The notes below the pieces were generated by a model. The model had not been told where the DNA came from. It saw only the letters and a list, made by a program, of their open reading frames with translations, and made no database searches. From Lutimonas halocynthiae (GTDB lineage: Bacteria > Bacteroidota > Bacteroidia > Flavobacteriales > Flavobacteriaceae): 64,000 nt of DNA. A program made the position numbers and the translations under genes. The stretch is from assembly GCF_030409835.1 (NCBI RefSeq), contig NZ_JAUFQO010000004.1, forward strand, positions 558,001-622,000, read 5' to 3'. Shown here piece after piece: positions 53,442-60,889 of this stretch; the first letter of the stretch is position 1; each line of letters opens with the position of its first letter.

Positions 53442-54362
53442 ATGTACAAAATCAGCTTTATACTTTTAATCCTGTTTGCTTTTAGTTGTAAAAAATCTAG
53501 CGAGAGGAATGTAGGTGACGGGAGTCTTATCCATATCAAACCATTTCATTCTACTTTTGTGAGCCATCGAAACGTTGATATTTGGCTCCCAGATCAGTAT
53601 AGCTCAAATGAAAAATACCAGGTTCTTTATATGCATGATGGTCATGCACTGTTTGACTCAACAAAAACTTGGAACAATCAGGAATGGGCAGTAGATGAAA
53701 CAATGAGCAAACTATTAAATGAAAATAAAATTCAAAAAACCATAGTGGTTGGAATTTGGAATTCAGGTCTCGACAGACAATCTGATTACTTTCCTCAAAA
53801 AGCATTTGAATCATTGCCATTAAACACTCAGGATTCACTATTAAATGAAGTTAGAATAAGTAAAAATACAGACTTATATACTTATGATATCAATTCTGAT
53901 AATTACCTCAAATTTATTGTTAAAGAACTAAAACCATATGTTGATTCAGCTTATAGCACTTATACAGATGCACAACATACTTTTATTGGAGGATCAAGTT
54001 ACGGTGGTTTGATTTCAATGTATGCCATTTGTGAATATCCTGATATTTTTGGCGGAGCTATTTGCATGTCAACTCACTGGACAGGAACGTTTACAAATTA
54101 CAAGAATCCAATACCAGAGTCTTTCGTCAATTACCTTGATCAGCATATTCCTGATCCTGATTCTCATAAATTTTATTTTGATTATGGCACCAAAACAATT
54201 GATTCTCTTTATGAACCCAATCAATTGATGATCGATTCGATTATGACGAAGAATGGTTATCATCATAAAAATTGGATGACAAAAAAATATGAAGGCGCAG
54301 CACACAATGAAAGAGCGTGGATGAACAGACTTGAAGTACCTCTTTCATTCATACTCAAATAA
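53442..54362 (+). CDS. Lipoprotein esterase of the enterochelin-esterase/esterase D type
   Basis: The 306-residue alpha/beta hydrolase has a lipoprotein signal (LILFAFSC, Cys15). Family features are NVDIWLPDQYSSNEKYQVLYMHDG (substrate-side strand), TIVVGIWNSGLDRQSDYFP, and the nucleophile elbow GGSSYGGLISMYA, where Ser in SSYGG is the expected catalytic residue. A candidate base His is in EGAAHNERAWMNR near the C-terminus. It is probably surface- or periplasm-anchored and acts on carbohydrate esters or siderophores. It is 21 nt after the cupin gene. Confidence 0.82.
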   Translation: MYKISFILLILFAFSCKKSSERNVGDGSLIHIKPFHSTFVSHRNVDIWLPDQYSSNEKYQVLYMHDGHALFDSTKTWNNQEWAVDETMSKLLNENKIQKTIVVGIWNSGLDRQSDYFPQKAFESLPLNTQDSLLNEVRISKNTDLYTYDINSDNYLKFIVKELKPYVDSAYSTYTDAQHTFIGGSSYGGLISMYAICEYPDIFGGAICMSTHWTGTFTNYKNPIPESFVNYLDQHIPDPDSHKFYFDYGTKTIDSLYEPNQLMIDSIMTKNGYHHKNWMTKKYEGAAHNERAWMNRLEVPLSFILK

Positions 54363-54497
54363 TCAATTCATACCTTTAAATAAGTCATATGAAATTGCAA
54401 TAACCGGCATATCAATTATGGTCGATAAAGGCGCCCTGTTAGAAGGCATCGACCATCCTTGCAACCAAAAATATTAACCATTTATCAACATCAAAAT

Positions 54498-56225
54498 ATG
54501 CCTTTCAAAAACAACTTATTAAGCTTTTATATTATATTTATCATTGCAGGTTTTGTTTTGCAATCTTGTAGTAAAAGCAAAAATAAGACTGATGTAATTG
54601 TAATTTCTAATTCTCTTAGTCAAGATCTAAATAGTAAACCCAATATTTTATGGATTGTTGCTGAAGACCTGAGTGCATATATTCCGTCTTTTGGAGATTC
54701 AACCGTTGTTACCCCAAATTTGAGTAAGCTTGCGCAAGAAGGTGTCTGTTATGATAATTTCTATTCTCCTCATCCTGTTTGTGCTCCGGCCAGAGCTGCT
54801 ATCATTACCGGAATGTATGCCAATAGTATAGGTGCAAGTCATATGAGAACCGGACCCTGGTTCGGCGGTAAACCTTCAGAGGAGTTCTTGATAAATTATC
54901 AAAAAAACGCGATGCCTGAAAACATCAAACCCTATGAGGCAGTCCCATCAGCACAGGTTAAAATGTTTACAGAATACCTGAGAAAAGAAGGTTACTATTG
55001 CTCAAACAATAGCAAAGAAGATTATCAATTCCTTAAAACACCCACTGCATGGGATGAAAGTGGTGCAAAGGCCCATTGGAGAAATAGACATGACAAGCAG
55101 CCATTCTTTTCAGTATTTAATATCGGCATAACGCATGAGGCTCAAATATGGAAGAAAGAAAACGATTCCTTGTGGGTTGATAGTAATCTTAAGGTACCTA
55201 TTCCTCCTTATTTACCAGATACCGACATTGCCAAAAAGGATATCCGTCGTATGTATTCGAATATAAAAGAAATGGATGCTCAGGTAGGCAAAATTTTAAA
55301 TGAACTAAAAGAAGATGGCTTGTTAGAGAATACCATCATATTTTGGTATACAGATCACGGCGGGCCACTTCCGAGGCAAAAAAGGCTATTATATGATTCT
55401 GGAATCAAAGTTCCAATGATCATAAGATTTCCAAATCCACAACAATCACATCAAAGAGACAACAGAATGATCAGTTTTATTGATCTGGCACCTACCCTTA
55501 TGTCTCTTGCCAAAATTGAACCTCCTCAATATATGCAGGGGAAGGCTTTTCTTGGTGAGTACAAACGCAGAATAGAACCGCAATATGTATATGGAGCTGC
55601 CGATAGATTTGATGAAACCACTGACCATGTCAGAAGTGTAAGAGATAAAAATTTCAAATACATCAAATACTACGATCCCGAAAAACCCATGTTTCTTGAA
55701 GTCACTTATAGAAATCAAATGCCTATCATGCAGGAACTACTTCGTTTAAAAAAGGAAGGTAATTTAAACAAAGACCAGGCCTTGTGGTTCAGAGAGAAAA
55801 AACCAAACGAAGAGCTCTTTGATATTCAAAATGATCCCTATGAAATTCATGATCTATCCCAAGATTCTTCATATAAATCGATATTAGGGAAAATGAGAAA
55901 GGCTTGTGAAAATTGGACAGATGAAATTAATGATACCGGCCTAATTCCTGAAGAAGCATTAATAGCCAGGCTTCATCCCCATGGTATTCAGCCGCAGACA
56001 GAAGCAATTCAGGTGCAGCTGCAAAATGGAAAAATCGATTTATACTCGGAGACTGAAGGAGCTTCAATTGGGTATAAAATTGTTAAAAATGGCATCAATC
56101 CAGCTAATCTTTCATGGACGATTTATTCCAGGCCCATTACTTTAAATTCGAATGAAAGACTTTTGGCGATAGCACATCGAATTGGTTACCTGCCAAGTGA
56201 GGTTTTACAATACAATTCGCATTGA
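54498..56225 (+). CDS. Type I sulfatase, lipoprotein
   Basis: About 575 residues from the ATG at 54498; the frame continues 13 codons upstream to a TTG, but the lipoprotein signal MPFKNNLLSFYIIFI ... LQSC begins here. The formylglycine motif is CAPAR (C95, in HPVCAPARAAIITG), which must be modified to be active. Metal and substrate residues appear in NILWIVAEDLSAYIP and WYTDHGGPLPRQKRL. It desulfates organic substrates, most often algal or host polysaccharides in Bacteroidota. No maturase gene is in the window. A terminator follows. Confidence 0.88.
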   Translation: MPFKNNLLSFYIIFIIAGFVLQSCSKSKNKTDVIVISNSLSQDLNSKPNILWIVAEDLSAYIPSFGDSTVVTPNLSKLAQEGVCYDNFYSPHPVCAPARAAIITGMYANSIGASHMRTGPWFGGKPSEEFLINYQKNAMPENIKPYEAVPSAQVKMFTEYLRKEGYYCSNNSKEDYQFLKTPTAWDESGAKAHWRNRHDKQPFFSVFNIGITHEAQIWKKENDSLWVDSNLKVPIPPYLPDTDIAKKDIRRMYSNIKEMDAQVGKILNELKEDGLLENTIIFWYTDHGGPLPRQKRLLYDSGIKVPMIIRFPNPQQSHQRDNRMISFIDLAPTLMSLAKIEPPQYMQGKAFLGEYKRRIEPQYVYGAADRFDETTDHVRSVRDKNFKYIKYYDPEKPMFLEVTYRNQMPIMQELLRLKKEGNLNKDQALWFREKKPNEELFDIQNDPYEIHDLSQDSSYKSILGKMRKACENWTDEINDTGLIPEEALIARLHPHGIQPQTEAIQVQLQNGKIDLYSETEGASIGYKIVKNGINPANLSWTIYSRPITLNSNERLLAIAHRIGYLPSEVLQYNSH

Positions 56226-56245
56226 TGTGAATTATTCAGAAATAA

Positions 56246-56270
56246 AAAAAGCTCCCTATGGGAGCTTTTT
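56246..56270. terminator. Bidirectional terminator after the sulfatase gene
   Basis: AAAAAGCTCCC and GGGAGCTTTTT are a perfect 11-bp inverted repeat with a 3-nt loop. The T-run after it on both strands fits termination of the sulfatase and of the convergent lipoprotein gene. Confidence 0.88.
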
Positions 56271-56289
56271 ATTCTAAATCTAATAAGAC

Positions 56290-56943
56290 CTATTTATTTT
56301 TGCCTTCAAACTCCTTAGCCAGTTTCTCAGCATATTTTGGTGCTACTTCTGAAGCTGATTTAGGATCGGTAATATTTACAGATATCACAGCGATCATTTG
56401 ATCTCCGGGTCTGTCTAAATCAAAAACCACCGTTTCTAATTTATAAATGTCAGATTCATATGTTCTTGACGATGCAGGAACATAAGATCCTCCATAACCA
56501 TAAGGAGAATGATAAGACCCATAATAACCATTAAACCCTCCATAGTAGCCGCTGCTATAGCCTCCACTTGAAGTAGTTTTTATCTCTGTCTTCATATCTT
56601 TAATTACAGTTAAAACAATACCATTGATTCCTTGCTTTGAAAGATCTGCCACTAGTGCATCAATTTGATCTGGAGTCATTTTAAGGTTTAAATTCAATTC
56701 AGGAAATTTTTTATAGCTCTCTACGGCATCAACACCTCCTGCTTTTAATTGTTTTACAATTTCCTGTTCAAAACGCTGTCTTCCAACAACATCATCTACT
56801 CTTGCCATAACAACAAAGTGATCTGATTTTGATTCTGCTATATCAGGCGCATGCCATGAATCTGTTACGCTCACAGAAGGTCCACAACTGACCATTATCA
56901 AAATTGCTCCAAAAAGTGTAAATAGGCTTGTTAGTTTTTTCAT
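56290..56943 (-). CDS. Lipoprotein of unknown function with Gly/Tyr-rich segment
   Basis: About 217 residues from the ATG at 56943; the frame opens 12 codons earlier, but the lipobox (IMVSC) sits 20 residues after this Met. The body begins SVSVTDSWHAPDIAESKSDH. A Gly/Ser/Tyr-rich low-complexity stretch (SSGGYSSGYYGGFNGYYGS and onwards) follows near residues 130-155, and the C-terminus has PGDQMIAVISVNITDPKSAS. I do not recognise a family with certainty. The overall form resembles DUF4136-type Bacteroidota lipoproteins, but I cannot confirm it. It is monocistronic. Confidence 0.6.
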   Translation of the reverse strand: MKKLTSLFTLFGAILIMVSCGPSVSVTDSWHAPDIAESKSDHFVVMARVDDVVGRQRFEQEIVKQLKAGGVDAVESYKKFPELNLNLKMTPDQIDALVADLSKQGINGIVLTVIKDMKTEIKTTSSGGYSSGYYGGFNGYYGSYHSPYGYGGSYVPASSRTYESDIYKLETVVFDLDRPGDQMIAVISVNITDPKSASEVAPKYAEKLAKEFEGKNK

Positions 56944-57130
56944 CACTGTTGTTTTAAATTTCTTATTTATAAAGCACAAAATACGTGCCTAAAGCAAAAA
57001 TACGAATTAATTAACGTAAGACATTCTTAAGGCTTTCATAAAATATGATATGAATTAATAAAAATAAATGAATTCTTTGCATTTGAAAAGTATCTTAAAA
57101 ACACAATTATGTTTATACTCGTGTATATAG

Positions 57131-57138
57131 TATTTTTG
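57131..57138 (+). promoter_or_regulatory. -7 element for the small outer-membrane-type protein gene
   Basis: TATTTTTG matches TAnnTTTG, with a predicted start near 57144 and a leader of about 26 nt. No TTG is evident at -33. Confidence 0.4.
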
Positions 57139-57169
57139 CCGTTATGCATGCCAATTATAAGCAATCATT

Positions 57170-57730
57170 ATGAGTATCTATTACAATAGGGTGACTAAAT
57201 TATTGCTCCGCACAATAATGTACACAATGCTGCTTATACCAGTTATTGCCGCAGCGCAACTAAATGCTAATATATCTAGAGATGCTGAAAAAAAAGGTTT
57301 CATGAGTCTGGCTGGAAGTTACGGTCAGGTCTTTGAGCGTGATGCTCATTTTTTCGGCTTCAGCGGAGAGTATAGTCGTCGATTAAACAAAGTACCTATC
57401 GGTATCGCAGGTAGTTTAATGTGGGATCAGGAAACCGATGTCAAAAAAGATAAGGTTGTGAGTACTTTTACTGCGGCAATAACAGGATCATACCTTATCA
57501 GCGAACGTTGGTCAGTGGGTACGGGTTTAGGAAAAGGATTTATGGATACTGATAATAAAGACAAAAATTATAAATTCACCAGTGGAGACTGGAGTACAGC
57601 ACTCTTCTTCGGCTATTTAATTCCATTAAACCTAAAAAGTTCTTTAGGTCTATCAGCCTCCTACGAATATAATATAAGTGGGAAAGAAACTTCATTTAGT
57701 ATTGACCTCTCTTACGGGTTTACTATGTAA
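57170..57730 (+). CDS. Small exported beta-barrel-like protein
   Basis: The 186-residue protein has a signal peptide (hydrophobic segment IMYTMLLIPVIAAAQ, cleavage near residue 28). Alternating polar/hydrophobic strands follow, such as HFFGFSGEYSRRLNKVPIGI, TAAITGSYLISERWSVGTG and SLGLSASYEYNISGKE. The protein ends in an aromatic (SYGFTM). This looks like an eight-stranded outer-membrane barrel. No family is named. It lies 75 nt before corA on the same strand, with its own -7 element. Confidence 0.6.
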   Translation: MSIYYNRVTKLLLRTIMYTMLLIPVIAAAQLNANISRDAEKKGFMSLAGSYGQVFERDAHFFGFSGEYSRRLNKVPIGIAGSLMWDQETDVKKDKVVSTFTAAITGSYLISERWSVGTGLGKGFMDTDNKDKNYKFTSGDWSTALFFGYLIPLNLKSSLGLSASYEYNISGKETSFSIDLSYGFTM

Positions 57731-57805
57731 ATGAGCTGATCGACATTTATTTTGAGTAGTATTCTGCAAAAATGATTACTTTGGACTTAATTAATCATTT
57801 GCTTT

Positions 57806-58870
57806 ATGGCAGGATATTTAAAAACATCTAAAGACGAAATTGGCCTTTCTCCTCAAGAACTTATTTTTAGAGGTAAAAGAAAAATAGATGAAGTACTTCT
57901 CAGAAGTATCGAATTTAATGAGTCAAGCGTTGAGGAAAATCTGATTGAATCAGCAAAGAATTTACCAGAGTCCTCATCAAATAATGCGGTTACCTGGATA
58001 AATGTTGATGGTCTTCATGATCTTCAGCTTATAAAAGATATTGGAGACACGCTAGATTTAGACCGGCTCTTACTGGCCGATGTTTTGGAGACAAATGCTA
58101 GACCAAAAATTCATGAATATGAAAAATGGATCTTTCTTTCACTAAAAATGGTTCAATACAATGAAGAGAATGAACATTTTTCAGTTGAAAATCTCAGTAT
58201 TATGTTCAATCACAATGTTTTGATTTCCTTTCAGGAAAAAAAAGGAGACGTATTTGAGCCCGTTCGTGAGAGAATAAGAAATCATAAAAGAACACTAAGG
58301 GATTCTAAAACCGACTATCTGGCATTTGCTCTTTTAGATACGGTTATCGATCATTATTTGTACGTGCTTAGTTTATTTGGAGAGAAGATAGAATCCTTTG
58401 AGGATGTTATACTTGATAAACCAGACAAGAACGTTATAGAACAAATCAATCTGTTTAAAAAAGAACTCAATTATATTCGAAAAGGTATCAAACCCGCCAG
58501 GGAAATGGCTCTGGCATTGTCTAAAATAGAATCTGATTTCATTCATAAAAAGAATGATGTACATTTCAAGGAATTGGTTAGCAATATGAATCAAGCAAGC
58601 GACACCTTGGATAGTTATCGTGAATTATTATCTGACCAACTGAATATTTACCATATGATCATCAGCAGTAAACTGAATGATATCATGAAGTTTCTGACCA
58701 TTTTTTCTGTCATTTTTATACCCTTAACCTTTATCGCCGGTATATACGGCACCAACTTTGAATTTCTACCCGAATTACAAATTAAATACGGGTATTTTAT
58801 AATGCTTGGGGTAATGGCCGTTATTACGATCTTGATGTTATTCTATTTTAAAAGAAAAAAGTGGCTGTAA
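57806..58870 (+). CDS. corA: CorA-family Mg2+/Co2+ transporter with variant GTN signature
   Basis: The 354-residue protein has a large cytoplasmic alpha/beta and helical domain (about residues 1-285, e.g. TWINVDGLHDLQLIKDIGDT and IRKGIKPAREMALALSKIES). Two C-terminal membrane helices (about 290-312 and 325-346) follow, and the tail ends KRKKWL. The pore-entry signature, normally YGMNF, reads YGTNF (residues about 315-319). CorA forms a pentameric divalent-cation channel in the inner membrane. The Thr substitution may change ion selectivity. Confidence 0.9.
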   Translation: MAGYLKTSKDEIGLSPQELIFRGKRKIDEVLLRSIEFNESSVEENLIESAKNLPESSSNNAVTWINVDGLHDLQLIKDIGDTLDLDRLLLADVLETNARPKIHEYEKWIFLSLKMVQYNEENEHFSVENLSIMFNHNVLISFQEKKGDVFEPVRERIRNHKRTLRDSKTDYLAFALLDTVIDHYLYVLSLFGEKIESFEDVILDKPDKNVIEQINLFKKELNYIRKGIKPAREMALALSKIESDFIHKKNDVHFKELVSNMNQASDTLDSYRELLSDQLNIYHMIISSKLNDIMKFLTIFSVIFIPLTFIAGIYGTNFEFLPELQIKYGYFIMLGVMAVITILMLFYFKRKKWL

Positions 58871-58914
58871 TGTAGAAGGTTTGGTCAACACAATTGCGGA
58901 AAAGAAAGACCCAA

Positions 58915-59928
58915 TTAATTCTTTGTGGTTCCCCTTTTTATCAATGTTGTTTCTATGACGGTTGTAGCATATTCCAATTTATCATTTTTGAGCCTCTCAA
59001 TCAGTTTAGAAGTGGACACCTTACCTATATCTTTTCCATGCTGACTTATAGTAGTCAAAGGAGGATTACTATTCATAGACAAAAGACCATTTGTAAAACC
59101 AATTATTGAAATCTCTTCAGGAATTTTAAAGCCTAACCGAGAAGCAATATTGATGGCTGAAATACCAGTAAGTTCATTTGCAGCGATGATCCCATCAATC
59201 TTCTCACTTTTCAGAACCGCGTTTAAATCAGATGAAAAATCTTTGTATTCCTCAAAATGCAATACGTGTTCAGATAAACTCTTTCTTTCTGAAAGTGCAT
59301 AGGAATAGCCTCTGTACCGGTCTTTTCCTATCGAAGTTGTACTGATAGGAGATATAAATAAAATATTTTTTGCGCCTGACTTAATGAGCACCTTTGTTGC
59401 ATTATAGGTTGATTCAAAATCATTGATTACCACTTTATCACATTTGATACGATCATCTATTCTGTCAAATAAAGTCACCGGTATACCTTTGGATATCGTC
59501 TCATTAACATGCATATAAAGCCCCTGTTCTTGAGATTCTTTGCATAAAGCCATGATGATGCCGTCAACATTTCCCTGAGACAACATATCAAGTGTCGCTT
59601 TCTCCTTTGTAAAAGATTCATTGGAAAAACAGGTCAATATATTATAGCCCTGATCACTCGCTTCTCTTTCGATACCTCGTAAAACTCTAATAAAAAATGG
59701 GGCACGCATATCAGGAATAATTACACCAAGAATCTTTGTTCTTTTTGTTTTTAGCCCCTGAGCAAGTAAATTGGGAGAGTAATTATACTTAATCGCAGCA
59801 GTCTTGACCTTCTTTTTAGTGGCCTCACTAATCTCGTAACTATCATTTAAAGCTTTAGAAACTGTTGAAACAGACACTTTTAAAATAGCCGCTAACTCTT
59901 TTAGGGTTATCTTTTTATTTTTCATCAC
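58915..59928 (-). CDS. LacI-family transcriptional regulator
   Basis: The 337-residue protein has an N-terminal LacI helix-turn-helix (ITLKELAAILKVSVSTVSKA with hinge-side NYSPNLLAQGLKTKRT). A periplasmic-binding-like effector domain follows (ILGVIIPDMRAPFFIRVLRG; GIPVTLFDRIDDRIKCD; IDGIIAANELTGISAINIAS). LacI regulators in Bacteroidota mostly control sugar use. No carbohydrate operon is adjacent except the single Gfo/Idh/MocA oxidoreductase 1 kb away. It converges on corA with 44 nt between them. The inducer is unknown. Confidence 0.92.
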   Translation of the reverse strand: MMKNKKITLKELAAILKVSVSTVSKALNDSYEISEATKKKVKTAAIKYNYSPNLLAQGLKTKRTKILGVIIPDMRAPFFIRVLRGIEREASDQGYNILTCFSNESFTKEKATLDMLSQGNVDGIIMALCKESQEQGLYMHVNETISKGIPVTLFDRIDDRIKCDKVVINDFESTYNATKVLIKSGAKNILFISPISTTSIGKDRYRGYSYALSERKSLSEHVLHFEEYKDFSSDLNAVLKSEKIDGIIAANELTGISAINIASRLGFKIPEEISIIGFTNGLLSMNSNPPLTTISQHGKDIGKVSTSKLIERLKNDKLEYATTVIETTLIKRGTTKN

Positions 59929-60099
59929 TCGGGTAGATCATTTTATTGCTGCCCGGTGAAGGTACTAAAAAATACAAAATGTCAAAAAACTAAATTTTTA
60001 ACTTTCTGAAATAGATTCCGTTTTCGTCTTTATACTTCTACTAATTGAAAATAAGGGCTTCCTCTTTAAGAGGAATTAAAACTGATGCTATCAATTCAT
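59929..60099. other. Spacer between lacI-type gene and the repeat array
   Basis: This holds the upstream region of the LacI-type gene and a short hairpin, TTCCTCTT-T-AAGAGGAA at 60059-60075, preceding the first array unit. No gene is seen. Confidence 0.55.
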
Positions 60100-60131
60100 A
60101 AAAAAAGCTTCTCGAAATGAGAAGCTTTTTT
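60100..60131 (-). terminator. Array hairpin A1
   Basis: Perfect AAAGCTTCTC / GAGAAGCTTT stem with a short loop and T/A runs on both sides, so it can terminate in either direction. It lies just 3' (minus strand) of repeat element R1. Confidence 0.7.
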
Positions 60132-60136
60132 GTTGG

Positions 60137-60215
60137 TGCGGGCAGGATGGAGCGTTAAGAAAATGTCTAGTAGACATTTTTAGCGAACAGGCCAGATGGC
60201 GCATGGATCGCCCGC
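60137..60215 (-). repeat. tRNA-ended repeat element R1 (79 nt)
   Basis: On the minus strand it begins GCGGGCGATCC and ends TGCCCGCA. These are the same 7-bp acceptor ends and 3' A as the tRNA-Leu at 60738-60819, but the interior is unrelated to a tRNA. The interior has a perfect 9-bp hairpin, AAAATGTCT / AGACATTTT, with loop AGT (others have CGC). It is followed by hairpin A1. Confidence 0.7.
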
Positions 60216-60250
60216 TCTTTCGCTTTATAAAGCCCATGATTTTAATGTAT

Positions 60251-60282
60251 AAAAAAAGCCCTTCGATATGAAGAGCTTCTTT
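60251..60282 (-). terminator. Array hairpin B2
   Basis: AAGCcCTTC / GAAGaGCTT stem with one mismatch, flanked by A7/T runs; a different sequence from the A-type hairpins but at the same position relative to the next element. Confidence 0.65.
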
Positions 60283-60283
60283 G

Positions 60284-60361
60284 TGCGGGCAGGACGGAGC
60301 GTAAAGAAAATGTCTCGCAGACATTTTTAGTGACGGGCCAGATGGCGCTCGGATCGCCCGC
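60284..60361 (-). repeat. tRNA-ended repeat element R2 (78 nt)
   Basis: Same architecture as R1: GCGGGCGATCC start, 9-bp AAAATGTCT/AGACATTTT hairpin with CGC loop, and TGCCCGCA end on the minus strand. It is followed 3' by hairpin B2. Confidence 0.7.
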
Positions 60362-60390
60362 CAAACTAGTTTCCTTTATCTTGATAAAAT

Positions 60391-60422
60391 AAAAAAAGCT
60401 TCTCGAAATGAGAAGCTTTTTT
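60391..60422 (-). terminator. Array hairpin A3
   Basis: Identical in stem to A1 (AAAGCTTCTC / GAGAAGCTTT) with flanking A7 and T runs, located 291 bp from A1. Confidence 0.7.
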
Positions 60423-60427
60423 ATTGG

Positions 60428-60525
60428 TGCGGGCAGGACGGAACGTTAGAAAATGTCTCGCAGACATTTTTAGTGAACCTGCCTGCCGGAAGGCAGGCGG
60501 GCCAGATGGCGCATGGATCGCCCGC
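60428..60525 (-). repeat. tRNA-ended repeat element R3 (98 nt) with inserted palindrome
   Basis: Like R1 and R2 at both ends and in the 9-bp hairpin, but it carries about 20 extra nt containing GCCTGCC-GGAA-GGCAGGC (60481-60498). This is a perfect 7-bp stem with a GGAA tetraloop and accounts for the extra length. Confidence 0.7.
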
Positions 60526-60560
60526 TACTTAGATTAATAAAACACATAAATATAATGTAT

Positions 60561-60592
60561 AAAAAAAGCCCTTCGATATGAAGAGCTTCTTT
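60561..60592 (-). terminator. Array hairpin B4
   Basis: Sequence matches B2 exactly over the hairpin and lies 310 bp from it; it follows element R4 on the minus strand. Confidence 0.65.
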
Positions 60593-60593
60593 G

Positions 60594-60671
60594 TGCGGGC
60601 AGGACGGAACGTAAAGAAAATGTCTCGCAGACATTTTTAGTGACGGGCCAGATAGCGCCAGGATCGCCCGC
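60594..60671 (-). repeat. tRNA-ended repeat element R4 (78 nt), nearest to tRNA-Leu
   Basis: Differs from R2 at only a few bases and shares its flank (CCAAACYAGTTTCC to the right). Ends and hairpin are as in the other copies. It is separated from the real tRNA by hairpin A5. Confidence 0.7.
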
Positions 60672-60700
60672 CAAACCAGTTTCCTTTATCTTCATAAAAT

Positions 60701-60730
60701 AAAAAAAGCTTCTCTAAATGAGAAGCTTTT
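60701..60730 (-). terminator. Terminator of tRNA-Leu (array hairpin A5)
   Basis: AAGCTTCTC / GAGAAGCTT stem (loop TAAAT) located 7 nt 3' of the tRNA on the minus strand, followed by a run of T in that direction. Same family as hairpins A1 and A3. Confidence 0.8.
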
Positions 60731-60737
60731 AAGTTGG

Positions 60738-60819
60738 TGCGGGCGAAAGGACTCGAACCTTCACACCGTGAGGCACTAGATCCTAAGTCTAGCGTGTCTA
60801 CCAATTTCACCACGCCCGC
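60738..60819 (-). tRNA. tRNA-Leu (anticodon UAG)
   Basis: The minus strand reads GCGGGCGTGGTGAAATTGG from 60819. It has a 7-bp acceptor stem (GCGGGCG/CGCCCGC), discriminator A, anticodon loop CTTAGGA on a CTAGA/TCTAG stem (anticodon TAG), a variable arm (TGCCTCACGGTGT), and T-arm AAGGTTCGAGTCCTT. CCA is not encoded. The 82-nt length with a class II variable arm agrees with tRNA-Leu. It has its own promoter and terminator. Confidence 0.95.
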
Positions 60820-60832
60820 GAAATTTGGATTG

Positions 60833-60861
60833 CAAATATAATCATTTTTGCAAATTAGCAA
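60833..60861 (-). promoter_or_regulatory. Promoter of tRNA-Leu
   Basis: On the minus strand TTG (60861-60859) is followed after 18 nt by TATATTTG (60840-60833), an excellent match to the Bacteroidota TTG-N17-23-TAnnTTTG promoter. It places the start about 8 nt upstream of the mature tRNA. Confidence 0.75.
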
Positions 60862-60889
60862 ACAAAGTTTTGGAAATTTGTTATCGTTT

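Noticed and set aside
60091-60324. Open frame of about 77 codons across the repeat array on the minus strand
   Set aside because: It runs through two array elements and their terminator hairpins; the translated pieces repeat because the DNA repeats. There is no coding signature.
60100-60730. CRISPR-like array
   Set aside because: The repeats are about 80 nt with long identical interiors and variable flanks, and no cas genes are near; unit length and layout do not fit CRISPR.
60637-60861. Open frame of about 74 codons on the minus strand over tRNA-Leu
   Set aside because: It overlaps the tRNA-Leu gene, its promoter and terminator, so it cannot be a real protein gene.
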